From contig CP141143.1 of assembly GCA_035235625.1 (NCBI GenBank), positions 27,166,592 to 27,230,591 of the forward strand: a stretch of DNA of 64,000 nt, given 5' to 3'. Under the pieces are notes generated by a model, which was not told the DNA's origin, did not search any database, and saw only the letters and a list, made by a program, of their open reading frames with translations. Of the stretch, positions 50,199-63,620 are shown one piece after another (position 1 is the first letter of the stretch; every line of letters starts with the position of its first letter). This DNA is from Saururus chinensis. Taxonomy: Eukaryota > Streptophyta > Magnoliopsida > Piperales > Saururaceae. The translations under genes were made by a program, and so were the position numbers.

Positions 50199-51710
50199 CT
50201 GTTGACATAAAAAAAATTCAAATCAAATCAAAATTCAATTACAAAGATCTCGGAGCTTGACTAGCTCCGGATAAGTCTAAATTTTCAAAATGGACAAAGT
50301 CTCCAAATTCGACAAAGTCCAAAGAAAAAAATATGAAACATATTCTAATGTTACGCACGTAGTAATGTGTAAAAACAAAATTTTAATTCAAAAGTAAGAG
50401 TTCAGGGCTTAACTAGCTCTGGATGATACTTAATTTTCAAAATGGACAAAGTCTCAAAATCGGATAAAGTCCAAAAGAAAAAAATCATCAAAATCTAATG
50501 GCCAAGATTTCGGAGCTTGACTAGCTCTGAGTGAGACCAAATTTTTAAATGGACAAAGTCTTTGAAGTGGACAAAGTCCAAAGAAAAAAAAATTAGGAGG
50601 CAAAATCTAATCCTACACACGTAGGAATGGACTAAGGCTTCTAACAAAAAAAGTGAGGAGGTAAAATCTAATCCTATACATGTAGGAATGGATTAAAACT
50701 TCTAATAAAAAAAATATATTATGAGAGAACCTCATAGGGTCTCTTCACACTCAAAATTAAACGGCTAAGAAAGGTTTTATAAGCCTCACATGGCCACATC
50801 AAAAAAAAAAAATCTAAATTGCAAAGGGCTATGAGGGACCCCATAAGTCTTACACCGAAATAGCCATAAAACCAAAAAGTTAAGTGACATTCGTGGACCC
50901 CACGATAAGTTTTGTAAAAAAAAAAAGATGAAATGAATAATGATGTGTAAAGAGAGTGATTAAGTGGAGGGGACCAAGTCAAAGGTATAATACCCGATCT
51001 TCTCTCACACTTCCCATTAACCCACACTTCACATTTCCCACTTCCTCCACTAATCAAGCCGGTTCTTACCAACCCTCCCACGAACCCATTTTCTATCTCC
51101 CACTAATTCACTCTCCACTTCCCACAAACTACCTTTCCAACTCACCCCACTACTTTGCTTAACCGTACAACCTTCATCCTATAAATACCCCTTCGATTCC
51201 ATAAGAAGGGGCTTTTGGCTCTCAAGTCTACGGAACCTCCAAAAAGAAATTCAGAAGTCCATCACACACCAAAAAACACACAAAATTCCCGAAAAGCCTT
51301 GACCTTTTGAAAACTGAAGAAGTTCAAGGAGTCGGAAGACAAGCAGAAGCATTCAAGAAGGAAGGGGAATTCGTACAAGGGAGCTCTCGTTCTTCCTGAA
51401 GAAGTTTCTTTGTTTCTTCTTTCTTTTCTAAATTTGCAAATTGTAGCCACTTCTCTTGGCAACTCTTTTTTTTTTCTTATTTTAATAAAATTCCAAATTG
51501 CTTCTTCCACTTTGCCAATTAATCGAAGGGTTTCGAGAATTGGTTAATCACTACTACTCACTTTAAAGTGTAAAGAGTAGTCTTGATTAATCAAGAGAAG
51601 ATCATCCCACATTAAAAAAAAAGGTTCTTCTCTATCTCTTGCAAGAGAGGATCATCCGATCCTTTCTCTTGTCTTTTGCTTGGAGAACTACCGAAATCCC
51701 CCAATAATAT
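50199..51710 (+). mobile_element. 3' LTR of the gypsy element (probable)
   Basis: Starts TGTTGACATAAAAAA immediately after a purine-rich GGAGGGG tract that could be the polypurine primer. The U3 part holds imperfect repeats around GGAGCTTGACTAGCTC (about 50250, 50407, 50512) and AAAATCTAATCCTA (about 50596, 50666). A TATAAATA box at 51179 is followed by a CT-rich leader and an AATAAAATT polyadenylation-like signal near 51484. The right edge is not certain; CCCCCA near 51702 is one option. No second copy is in the window. Confidence 0.6.
51179..51188 (+). promoter_or_regulatory. TATA box of the LTR
   Basis: CTATAAATAC in a CT-rich context, with a transcribed-looking leader after it, placed in the last third of the LTR as expected for a U3/R junction. 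Confidence 0.6.
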
Positions 51711-52201
51711 GCAGAGGAGCATAATAGATAGATATAAACATCATGAGTTATCCTGTAATAAAACTAGTTATTGATGATATCTCCTTCTTAGCTTATGTAA
51801 TGTTCGGGAATTTATAAAATTCCCGAAGTCGACCATGCAGAAATTAGGGTGTTAGACGATTTGAGCTTCTTATGAGAATAACTTATTCAACACTTGGAAT
51901 TAATGGCTGAAACTATATGGATGGAAAGTAGATGGAAATAGCTTCGAAACGCCGTCAAGAACGAGTGAAACGGAGTTTGGATGAAGGAGATACGACTGTT
52001 CGAAGTTAACATAACGTGCAAGGCCCATTTACCCGAATTAGACATACGAATTGTCCATTTAAGTCACTATACTGGCCCGATTAATTAAGGTGACGAAAAT
52101 TAATTTTTGGGGCCCAATTAAGTGATAAAATTGAGGAGATTTATGCCCAATTAGGGATCCTAATCCTTACGCATATAAAAGGCTAATTAGGGCACATTGT
52201 T

Positions 52202-52219
52202 GGGGGGGGGGGGGGGGGG
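52202..52219. repeat. Run of 18 G residues
   Basis: An uninterrupted poly-G tract shortly downstream of a CATATAAAAG box within the candidate LTR. It can form a quadruplex and is error-prone in sequencing, so its exact length is unsafe. Confidence 0.9.
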
Positions 52220-55094
52220 TCTTTTGCCCAAAAAGAGCGGAGAGGCTCCGACAGCGGTGGATCGACTACAAATTGGCAATTAAGGTAGGGATGTTACTGA
52301 AGATTATTAAAAGTGTTATTAGTTAGATTTGATTAAAAATCATAAAAATCAGATCTATGAACTTTGGTTTATATGAACAATAGTTAGTGTTATGTAAATT
52401 GTTTAAAATAGTTACCTTTCAAAGTTTACTGGCCGGCTGCCGGTCTGGCGGCGGCTTCATGCGGGCCAGGATCCGGCAAGCAGCCGCCGCCGGACATACT
52501 GCCAGCCAGTGCATAGAAAACAAAATAAAAATAAAAAGGGGCCGCAGCCGCACAGCCCTTGGCCACATCGGCCATGGTAGTGCTGGCCGTGCAAGCCCAA
52601 GCCCCACTGGCCATGGCAGCGGTGGCCCAGGCTGCAACGGCTGTGGCAACAGGTGTAAGGACTCTCATTTGTAAACCGGTTTTTGTTTCTTTTTAATTAT
52701 TGGTTATTGCGTGGTTAACTCATTTTCTTATTAATTCGGTGGTTTTAAAAATAAATGATGTTTCTTATAGTTTTAATCAAAATCAACTTTACAATTATTG
52801 GTTTTAAGTGATTTTGAGTCAAATCTGATTTTTTGGGATTTTTCTGATTTTCACTAATTTTTTTAAAATTAGGGTTTGGAGGGACCCCCTGTGGGCCCCA
52901 CCGTCAAAATTTGGGTTTTTGGACCAAACTAACCCAGACATCAACACAAGATCTTGTAAAAATTTTCATAATTTTCTCAAGTTTAATTAGTGCTCAAATA
53001 GCCAAAATACCTATTTTTAACCCATTTTTCTATTCATACCCACTAATTACTCATACACACCTCAAACCATACTATAAATAGAATGACCCGAGCTATTTCC
53101 ATTTTGGGAATACGATGGGAAAGGGAGGTTAGGCCTAATTCCCCAATTAGGCCCGGATTAGAAAGAGTTTAAGGTAAGTTTCTTCTAATTAAGCCTTAAA
53201 ACCTAGATTTTCTCCTAATCCTTTCTAAATCTATCATTTCCCTTTGTTTTGATTCGTTTTTAAACATCAAAACTACTGATTTGCATCTTTACTTCAAACC
53301 CTAGATCTAAAAATCCATTTGTTATGTTTAACAAGCCCTAGATCTAAGTTTTTCATTAGGGCTTTCTGTGTTAAATTGGTTTTAATGGAGTTTAATTTAA
53401 ACTCTATGTCTTTGTAAGGTTTTCAAGAAGGGTGACCATCAAATCCAAGCCTAATCAAAGGATAAGGTAATAGACTTTCTAAATTTTAGTCTTCCTATGG
53501 TAAAACTCTTGATTTTGTGGTTTATTTTGAGTGGATTTACTTGATTTAGTGCTTTAATGGTAAGATTAGTAAATGATAATATTTAATCCCGATTTCTTAG
53601 GGTTTTATCTTGTTATGATGTAGATTAGCTTTCTGGAAGTTATGGTGGAATTTTAATGGCATTTAGGTTGTTAGATGGAGATTTTAAGATTCATCAATGG
53701 AGTTTCAGTTTGAAAATTTGAAATGGAGAAGAAGGTCGATTCTGCCTTGTTGGCGTTCGAACGGCCCTCCTGGGCGTTTGAACGGCAATACTACAAGTTC
53801 AACAGTTTTCATGTTTAGCCGATCAAATGGCCCTACTGGGTGTTCAAACGGCTACACAACAGATTTCCTATTATTTGCATGATGTTTATTTCGGTGTCTC
53901 TACTTTGATATATTATTTTCATTTGTATGTGGAATGTTTTGAGCTATAGTATGCTCCTGGAAGGGTATACCATTGAGGTTATGAAGTTGTGGTATATATT
54001 TAGAAGTTATGTGGAATGACTTGTGGTTGGATATATGATGTTGGAATTGCCATCTTGAAGTTATGAATGGTTGATTCTCTATGGTTAAGTATATTTTCAG
54101 TAGAGTTACAACATACCAATGAACTGATATGTCATGTTAGTATGTGGTTAATTGATGTGTGAATGTTAGTATTATGTCTTGACTCAAGTATGAATTGAAT
54201 GATCTTATATATGTTTAGCTTGTGGTTAAGCTTTGATTTGAGTTATGATTTTAAAGGTTCTTCTCCTATGATTTCTGTTGGAATTCATGATTAGATGTTA
54301 ATGCACATGTGTAGGGTGATGATGAGTTAATTTTAAGCATGTTGATATACATTGAGTGAAGTGCTTCTACTATGTACACACACACACACATGTGGGGCTT
54401 AATGATGATGATGAACATTGATATGATGATTATGATATGATGCATTAGGGGCTGATGAGAGCACTTATCATGAATTAGGATTCATGTATGCCTTGCCCAT
54501 GTATGTACCATGTTGCATGCATCATGAAAATGGATTTCCAATTGAAGCTTTATCGAGATTAATCAAATTTGACTGATTTGATGCAATATGGTGAAATTGC
54601 GTGCCAGATTAATCGGTCGTGGCTTAATCGAAACTTGATTGGTCTGAAAGGACATGTTTTAATTTAAGTTCCTTCGTAGAACATGTGCACTCCTCGGGTT
54701 GAGTATAGTTAAATGAAAATTATGTGGGGACGAGTTGTGTACTTGTCTTGCGAATTGAGATTATTATGATTGTCTTCTGGACCCTAAGAATCCAGTATGG
54801 TATGCTCTGTGCACCGGCTACCATGTGTTCTAAGGTTTCCTGTGTGGAAACTCGGGCTCTTCCCCATCGCAGGAGATGTCCCAAAACAAATACCCTTGCT
54901 CTAGATTCTCTTCATGAGAATGTGATATCTTTGGCTAGGATCTTCTGGGGCGAGCAGCTTTAGGGATTGACAACCTTAATCTTCTTAAATTCTTGTGTAG
55001 AATTTGGACTATGACACACCTTCGTGGCCTTGTCTGTGTTCCCATCTGTGTGACACCAAATTGTGACTACTCCTTGATGGAGGCATTCTTTATA

Positions 55095-55330
55095 TGATAT
55101 TGATGCATGATCTGAAATGTATGTTAGAGATGCATCTCATGCAGGTTGATATGATGTGATGCATGATCTAAAATGTATGTTAGAGATGCATCTCATGCAG
55201 GTTGATATGATGTGATGCATGATCTGAAATGTATGTTAGAGATACATCTCTTGCAGGTTGATATGATGTGATGCATGATTCGATATGTATGTTAGAGATA
55301 CATCTAATGCAGGTCTATATGATGAAAATG
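55095..55330. repeat. 56-bp tandem repeat, about four copies
   Basis: Unit: TTGATATGATGTGATGCATG, then ATCTAAAATGTATGTTAGAG, then ATGCATCTCATGCAGG. Copies two and three are nearly identical and copies one and four are diverged. It lies in the 3' part of the candidate long LTR. Confidence 0.9.
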
Positions 55331-55976
55331 ACACCATGTAAATTATACACTATAATGCAGGTTTAGGTGATGTGTATGTGTGATTAGAAAATGATACATC
55401 TTGTTAATCTTTGATCTAAATGGTTATGTTACTATGCCGTCGTGTTTTCGTTGATGATAGTTATATTAAAAACCATTGCTGAGTTTGTTAAACTCACCCG
55501 TCTTTCTTGTATTTTTGCTTTGGGGCTGCGTGGCGTGACACGCAGATGGACATGATCTCCTCTTTAAGGAAAGGTCGGAGACGACATGGAAGTGATCGTG
55601 GAGACATCTTGTGTAGCTTGTTTCCTTGTTTATGCTTTTATGATTAGAACCTTTGTGTATGGTTCTTATTTTGGTTTATGCTACATTATACATTGTGTTG
55701 CTTAAAACCTATTTTGGAGCCTAGAGTGGGCTATGGTTTAACTTAGCATGTGGGTTTGAGACTTTTGTTTATCTTACAGTTAAAGTAACTCTTTTAGATT
55801 CTACTTATTTACTCTTGCTCAAAGTGGTGTGCATACTCCGTAATTTTGTTAAATCGCCCGTGATTAGGGCATAAATCTTCCGCTAAACCATATCTCAATT
55901 TCCCTGGTCGCCCCTGTGCTCTTGACCGGCCCCTGGACTAGGTTCGGCTCGGGTCGGGCAGTGCCGGGGCGTGACA

Positions 55977-58850
55977 GAAATGATTTCTGCTGATGCACGC
56001 ATTTTATTTTTTTTTTTAAAAAGAGAGACTTTGGCCCCGACCGGCCACCGGGAGGCGGTAGGGGCCATGCCCATCGAGATTGCTGCCTGGAGGAGATCTA
56101 GTGGACCCCAGTTAGCCACCCGGCCATGGAGGCAAGCAGTGGCACTACCAGAGGCGAATATGCCTCTGGCCGGATGCGGGGAAGACAATCCGCATTGTGG
56201 GTTGTCGACCCAAACCGACTCGGCCCGGGTCGGTTTAAAAAAAGAAAGGGGGATTGAACCGGGCCCGGTTCATGGGGGTAAAAATGTCAAAAGTATTCTA
56301 TAAAAATACTCAAGGACCCCAATAAGTGTGGGAGTATTCTGACCAAGTTTCAGGCCCGGAAAAAATCTCAGAGACTATAAAATGGCCCTTTTACCCCTTA
56401 TAGTTCAATTATCGTGCGAAAATCACTTACCCGACTTAGGGGCTCTTGTTTAGGGGCCTATGAGTCGATCTAATAATTGAAAAAATTTTCAGTGAGAGTT
56501 TAATGGATAACCTAAGTATATGCCAACCATTTTGATGAGGAAAAATCCCAGTGAGTGGGCAATTAACCATTTTGCCCCTAGGGTTAATTATAAACCGTTA
56601 AGTCAACCTGGGTCAGTTCAAGGGGTTCACGACCCCGTAACACGCCAGGAAAATTACACTGAGTCCATGAAGTCAAGTAGTATGCTTGAGTTCAATTTTG
56701 GACCCTTCATATGTCAATAAGGCTTTAAACCAAATGATAGAAATACCCTTTGAGTGAACAGTTGACATTCGTGTGAATGGAAGTGTGAGTCAGTTGGAAA
56801 GTCGAGCCTTCTGAAAGGTTAATGACTTAAAATAAATAGAAGGGTAGTGAGATGACCAAATGACCCAAGGGAGGGTAGCATACTCTAAGTAGTAGAATTA
56901 CCCTAATGCCCTTAGGGGGCAGTATGTTCTGTTTCCGCTGAAATGGATAACCTAGCAACCAAGTGTTAGGGTGCCCTAAAATGATGTTAAATGGCTTCAA
57001 AATGAAGGGGTGTGACCAGTAAAAGACACGAAGACCTTGACAGGTCACAGTGTCATGGGAAACAAGGGGAAGGACCATAATTCTCAAGGTTTAATGCAAC
57101 ATATTACACGTATTTGCAATCAAGTACATCGATTGACTAGAGTGTTATATATGTAAATCGCGTGATATGTTAAGAGTTATTTACATTATCGGACTTGAAT
57201 ACATTAAGCCCTAGCCATGCAAATGAGTGCAATGGACATTCGTTTGTTATTTATGCATTTATATGTTTGCATGTTATTTATGTTGCTTAATCTGCTGCAT
57301 GCTTTTGTTATTGATGCGTTAAGTTATATTAGTAACTTAAGGATAATAAAGACTAATCAAGAGATTTTGGTTGTCGTTGGATTGGGGGGAGAACACCTAA
57401 ATTAAGATAATGACTAAAATACCCTCTTTAGGGTTGAGACCAGTTCATGGAGTGAACGGGGCCCTGACATAGATGTTACCTTGGTTAATAAACTGATGGT
57501 GGTTATGGGATGTTCTCTGAGCATAGCTTAGTGGATGAACTATTTATTGGGCCGATTCACAAGGTGAAGAGGATTCAAATGGTTGAGCGGATACTTTGAC
57601 TGGATGGAAATAATCTAGTTTACGTTTTAGATGTTTGGGGGAGTCAATGGTCATAAGGACCTGAGGCTTTTATGGATTCATTAGTTATGTCTTATGAGAC
57701 ATTTTCTCCCAGAGTTGGGATGGTGGAGATTGCGATATACTTCTTCATTGCCACGATGATTTGGGTATTGACCCGAGGGTCTCCAGTAAGTCTTCCCAGG
57801 ACTATTTAGTACGTACAAAAAACGGAGTTGTATGAGCATCATGGAAGGCTTATGCTTCTCATCAATCTGTGTCCATGAGCACAGTTGGGATCCTCTTCTC
57901 CAAATTCGTGGTAGGCTATTTAGAGCCTTGGGGATTTGGGTCAAGCTGTTGTTAAGTAGTCTACTCCAAGGTTGGAGTCCTTTGTTTGGAGATTTCTCAA
58001 GGGGCGAGTTATCTCTGAGTTATAGATTTTATAGTATTAATTATCGAACACGGGATGTGAGATAATTAATAACATTGTTTGATATTAATTGTTAATTAGA
58101 CAAGTGGAATGATTAAAGGACTTACTAAAATGTAGGTTTGTTAAAAATACATAAGCATTGCATGTGTGATGTTATGCTTCTTAGGATAGAGTAGTTTCTA
58201 AGCAGAACTACGTATGAATCCGATCTTGTTGGAAACATTGGAGATGTTGTCTGATGAGTATGTAAGCAACTAACATCAGGTGATGTTGGCCCGATCCAAA
58301 AAATATTAATTAAACCTTTTGTTCTTTGGAAGCTCTCCTCCTGAAGGCAAAGAGGTTCCATTGTTGTTGTTGTGATTGTTTGGTTTGACTAGTTGCAAAT
58401 TCTCCAGGCGATGACAAGTGAGACCAAGACAGGCGAGCACAAGATGAAGTTTATCCGTTTCTGCAACTCCGGTACATAAGTGTACCTTTAGCGTTACAGT
58501 CAACTTGTTATTAGATGGGTGAGATGTTCTTTATGAATTTGCATACGTTAAATAATATCATATGATTTGATATCCATATTTGTGAACCCTAGTTATCATG
58601 ACTGGGATATTTAATCGAAGAGTTTGTTTTGTATTTAAGGGAAAAAAGATTTCTCGCTACTTACCGTTCGTGTTATTAAAAAAATACTTTCAAAAATCCA
58701 GGTTGTGATAGCTTATAATTTACTAACCCCTAATCCCCCCGATGCCCACAGTAGCATCGGAATTTGCTTTTAGTGCAGGAGGTAGGGTGTTAGTTGAAAG
58801 GCGAAGTTGACTAATGCTAATGCAGTGGAGGCATGCATTTGTTTGAAAGA
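55977..58850. other. LTR-like unassigned sequence
   Basis: Non-coding sequence with a GC-rich island (56030-56270) and an ending (CACCCC-like AACCCCTAATCCCCCCGATG, then GCAGGAGGTAGGG, about 58720-58790) reminiscent of the right part of the preceding LTR. It may be a second, diverged LTR or an internal region. Short frames such as 55895-56303 and 57681-57944 have no domain. Confidence 0.35.
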
Positions 58851-60386
<1,536 letters not shown>

Positions 60387-61221
60387 CGGGGGTAACCCTG
60401 TAGGCATGGTCACATGCAGGGCCTCAAGCCTCCATGGGCTCGGTGAGACCAGCCCATAACCATTGTAACCGATCCTCATAAAGTCCATGTACAATTAGGA
60501 GTGAGCCCACGTATAAGAGCCCACTTAAGAAAGTAGACAAAAATATAAAAATTAGGAGAGCCCTAATTCAATCCACTTCCCCCTCTCCTCTCCCACGTGT
60601 CCCCCTCTCCTCTTTGTCTCCTCAACAAGGAAGAAAGAGCAGCTGCCACCCCTCTCTCTCTCTCTTCAAGGGTGGATCTTTAGGGCATTATTTCAAGGCT
60701 TCTACAAAACTCCATGCTTGTGGATTGAGGGGTTATTACATTGATCCAACAAGGTACTCCTTTTAACTTGTTTAATTGAAGGTTAAAGCACATACGGGGG
60801 TGATACATTGCAAAGGTTTGTGAATTCTCATTCCTTCATTTTATTTATTGATGATTGATGTTCTTTGTGATTATATATTGCTTATGATTGATTGCTTTCA
60901 TATGTGCAGGTAAGAAGAATTTATAAGGAAGGTTATTTTCTCAAATTGAGCCAACACCAAGGCCTCTTCCTGCCAACCTTTGATTGCGCCACCACTCAAA
61001 CAGCAGAGGATCCCACCGAGTACCAGAACTTGTCCGTCGTAAATTTGCTATACAACACCCTAGCCTACCGACAAGGATCCCAACGAGCTTCGTTAATTGT
61101 GGGTGGCTAGAGAAGTTGGACATTTTAGTTGCTGGCAAAGTTCCCACCTTTTTGGGGAGTTCAGGTTTATGCGGCATTTAGCGCTATCCAAGAACCAATT
61201 CTTGGGAGGAAACCCGGTTGC
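60387..61221. other. Unassigned sequence between (TA)n and the hAT-like element
   Basis: Includes a CT-rich stretch (60570-60665). A 72-codon plus frame (60892-61110) is overlapped by a minus frame of similar size. No domain is recognised in either and coding status is doubtful. Confidence 0.4.
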
Positions 61222-62761
61222 TAGGGGTGTTAACGAGCCGAGCTGAGCTGAGCTGAGCCGAGTATTAGGCTGCTACGGCTCGAGCTTGAATTGCTGAAGC
61301 TCGGCTCGAGCTCGGCTCGAAGCTCGAAGAAACTCAAACATTTTAGCTCGAGCTCGGCTCGAATTAGAAATCCAAAGCTTGGCTCGAGCTCGAGCTCGAG
61401 CTCGAGCTCGAACATGAATAAGTGAATCATAAGCCTAGGCTCGAACTGGGCTCGAACTAAAAAAATAAAAATAATCTATATATAAATATAAAGTATATGA
61501 AGTATCACATATATTAATATACTTTTAGTATTAAATATTAATAAATATATTTCAACAAGTATTACGACTACACTGTGAACATTTGATTATAGTCAGTATG
61601 AAAGAAGAAAACTATGACAAATAAGTTTTAGTTACATATGCTAAAAAAATGCACCATTATTATTTTTCTCTCTTTATGTACATATAATCACTAAAAAAGA
61701 TGTAAAAAATAAAAAAATTATTTAGGCAACATTGTCATCTACTTCTTTGTGTTTTCTTTTCTTTACATGCTTATAAATCACTAATAAAAAAGCTATTATG
61801 TAACCTTAGTGTGCCTCTAAAAAATTCTAAAGTATATGTAAAAAGATATACATTTTGTAAGATGAGGACGGTCCCAATGTCATGCTTCTTTTAGAATTAT
61901 TTTTAAGTATATTAATGTGATATCATGTTGATCCTCTGTCATATACTTATAGCTCCATTTGGTTTTTCAATTGAACTAATTTTAGTTCATCTTCAAGAAT
62001 CAAATAGAGCTATTAATTTGGGATAGAAGAAGTATATTAGTGTTTGTGTCTCCAATAATTTTATTTTTACAAAATATATATATCATATATAAAATTATAT
62101 ATCCATTATAATTTAACAAGGATATATATCATAAAAAAATTTATATGAGTTTAGGCTCACGGGCCATCAAATCGAGATCCAAATGCGCAAGAAGACATAA
62201 ACTAATCTACCTCCTAATTTATGTATGTTGTTAAATCGTAATATGATGATGCATGACATCGATACTCACATAGTCGTGAGTGAGCCTTGACTCATATAAA
62301 CGAGTCTCATATATCAATATGATGCATAGTATTAGTATATAAATATGTGATTATATGTTGTTTTATATATTCCATTCATCCTAGATTAATAGCTCAATTA
62401 GATTTTTCAAAATGAACTAATCAAATAGAGCTATTAATCTAAGAATGGAGGGAGTATGTTATAAATATATATTTAAATTAATAATTATGTTTATATAAAA
62501 TATGCATATACATGTATTATTTATTTTATATATTATTTATATATAATTTTAAAATTATATTCGAGTTCGAGCCGAGTAGAATTGAGTTTGAGTTTTATTC
62601 GAGCCGAGCAGAGTCGAGTAGGGGTCTGCTCGAACTCGGCTCGAACTTATTCGAGCTTGAATCGAGTTCAAGTTGAGCCTGATTCGAGTCGAGCTTAATT
62701 CGAGTCGAGCCGAGCCGAGCTGGGTTTGCTCATGAGCCAGCTCGACTCATTTACAGCCCTA
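61222..62761. mobile_element. Complete non-autonomous hAT-like element, 8-bp TSD
   Basis: 1540 bp. Left terminus TAGGGGTGTTAACGAGCCGA; right terminus on the minus strand TAGGGCTGTAAATGAGTCGA. The flanking 8-mers are CCGGTTGC (61214-61221) and CCAGTTGC (62762-62769), differing at one base, consistent with decay at a CpG. An 8-bp duplication and a TAGGG-type terminus point to the hAT superfamily. Both subterminal regions are packed with GAGCTCG/CGAGCC motifs (61240-61450 and 62565-62745). No transposase is encoded. A truncated relative lies at 16103. Confidence 0.85.
62370..62454. mobile_element. Stowaway-like fold-back nested in the hAT-like element
   Basis: Palindromic: TTCCATTCATCCTAGATTAA with AATAGCTC on the left, and GAGCTATTAATCTAAG then AATGGAGGGAG on the right, in a TA-rich context. 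Same sequence family as the MITE at 31757. It lies past the part preserved in the truncated relative at 16103, so its presence there cannot be judged. Confidence 0.65.
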
Positions 62762-62769
62762 CCAGTTGC

Positions 62770-63512
62770 ACAGAAAGGGGAGCGGGGGATGGGTAGAGTC
62801 GGGGTCCGAAGGAGTTGGGCGGGGGGCAGTGACTAGTGAGGTGAACTGATCCGGTCTGAGCCGGCGGTTCACCCCTTGGGCGGGTCACTTAAGAATACTG
62901 TATATACGAGTGGCCACAAGAACGAGATGAGGTTTGTGATCTTTGTAATAGTGCCATCAATACGCCTAGGAACGCTCTGATACTTAGGGAGGATATGGCA
63001 AAGTTATTGTTATCCACTTATCCCTGGGTGCATGGTTGGGATTTCATTCCACGTCCAGCTCCAGCCCCACCATTTTCATATGGCCGAGAGAACTGAAGGG
63101 GACCTCAACTCGTGGACATAAGGGCACAGAGATGAGCATGTGCAGCCCGCCACACCACGCTCATCTTTAATGGTTGGCTCATTGACAATAACTTCACAAG
63201 AAGTGGCTAGAGGGTGTGATTCTGAAGGCTAGAGGCACGACTTAGGTCATGGTAGTGGGATCTTCGTCTAAGTGCAGAATTGAAGTCATATGCAGTTCCT
63301 AAGAGATGAATTTCTTCACACTGAGCACCAGAGATTTCACCAACAAGGACAGCGAATAAGCTCTAGAATGGTGTGACAATGGGTGCAATCTTCTTAGCAG
63401 CCCAATGCTCATGCATTAGGTGCAGAGAATGGTCTCCAAGCTAATATATACAACATCATCCAGCAAGGGAGATAAGCAACAAAATCATAAATGTACATAC
63501 TTCGGTGGGGAT
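62770..63512. other. Unassigned sequence
   Basis: Moderately GC-balanced, without a recognisable frame, RNA or repeat. Confidence 0.45.
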
Positions 63513-63620
63513 TCAGATCAGCTGTGAAGCACTCCCACCCATTGTGGTGGGAGTACCCAATTAAAAAATGCCACCAGGAGAACAATGGGTGGGAGTGCTT
63601 CAGCTTCCCAGCTGACCTGA
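63513..63620 (+). ncRNA. Candidate small-RNA hairpin (miRNA-like)
   Basis: A 20-base perfect stem, GAAGCACTCCCACCCATTGT (63526-63545) with its exact complement at 63582-63601, has a 36-base loop. The base continues, after an asymmetric bulge (1 versus 7 bases), with a 12-base stem matching at 11 positions (63513-63524 with 63609-63620). Size and shape fit a plant miRNA precursor on either strand. The ACCCATT string loosely resembles the miR482/2118 group, but this is not a known member as far as I can tell. A competing short hairpin (ACTCCCACC with GGTGGGAGT) lies within the left half. A 112-codon frame (63491-63829) overlaps it and is probably not a protein. Confidence 0.45.

Larger units (their letters stand above)
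51796..55976 (+). mobile_element. Candidate 4.2-kb solo LTR of a Tekay/Del-like element
   Basis: Begins TGTAATGTTCGGGAATT and ends GTGCCGGGGCGTGACA (TG...CA). The end strings resemble the long LTRs of plant chromovirus elements, whose termini often read TGTCACGCCCCG on one strand. TATA-like boxes lie at about 52178 (CATATAAAAG) and 53075 (CTATAAATAG). Near the right end a CTCACCCG...GCAGATGGACATGA stretch also fits such LTRs. The 5-bp flanks (GCTTA and GAAAT) do not match and no primer-binding site follows, so ends and identity are provisional. A GC-rich island lies at 52430-52660. Confidence 0.45.

Noticed and set aside
63513..63620. Assignment of the hairpin to miR482/miR2118
   Set aside because: The similarity is limited to an ACCCATT core; the rest of the 20-mer does not match.
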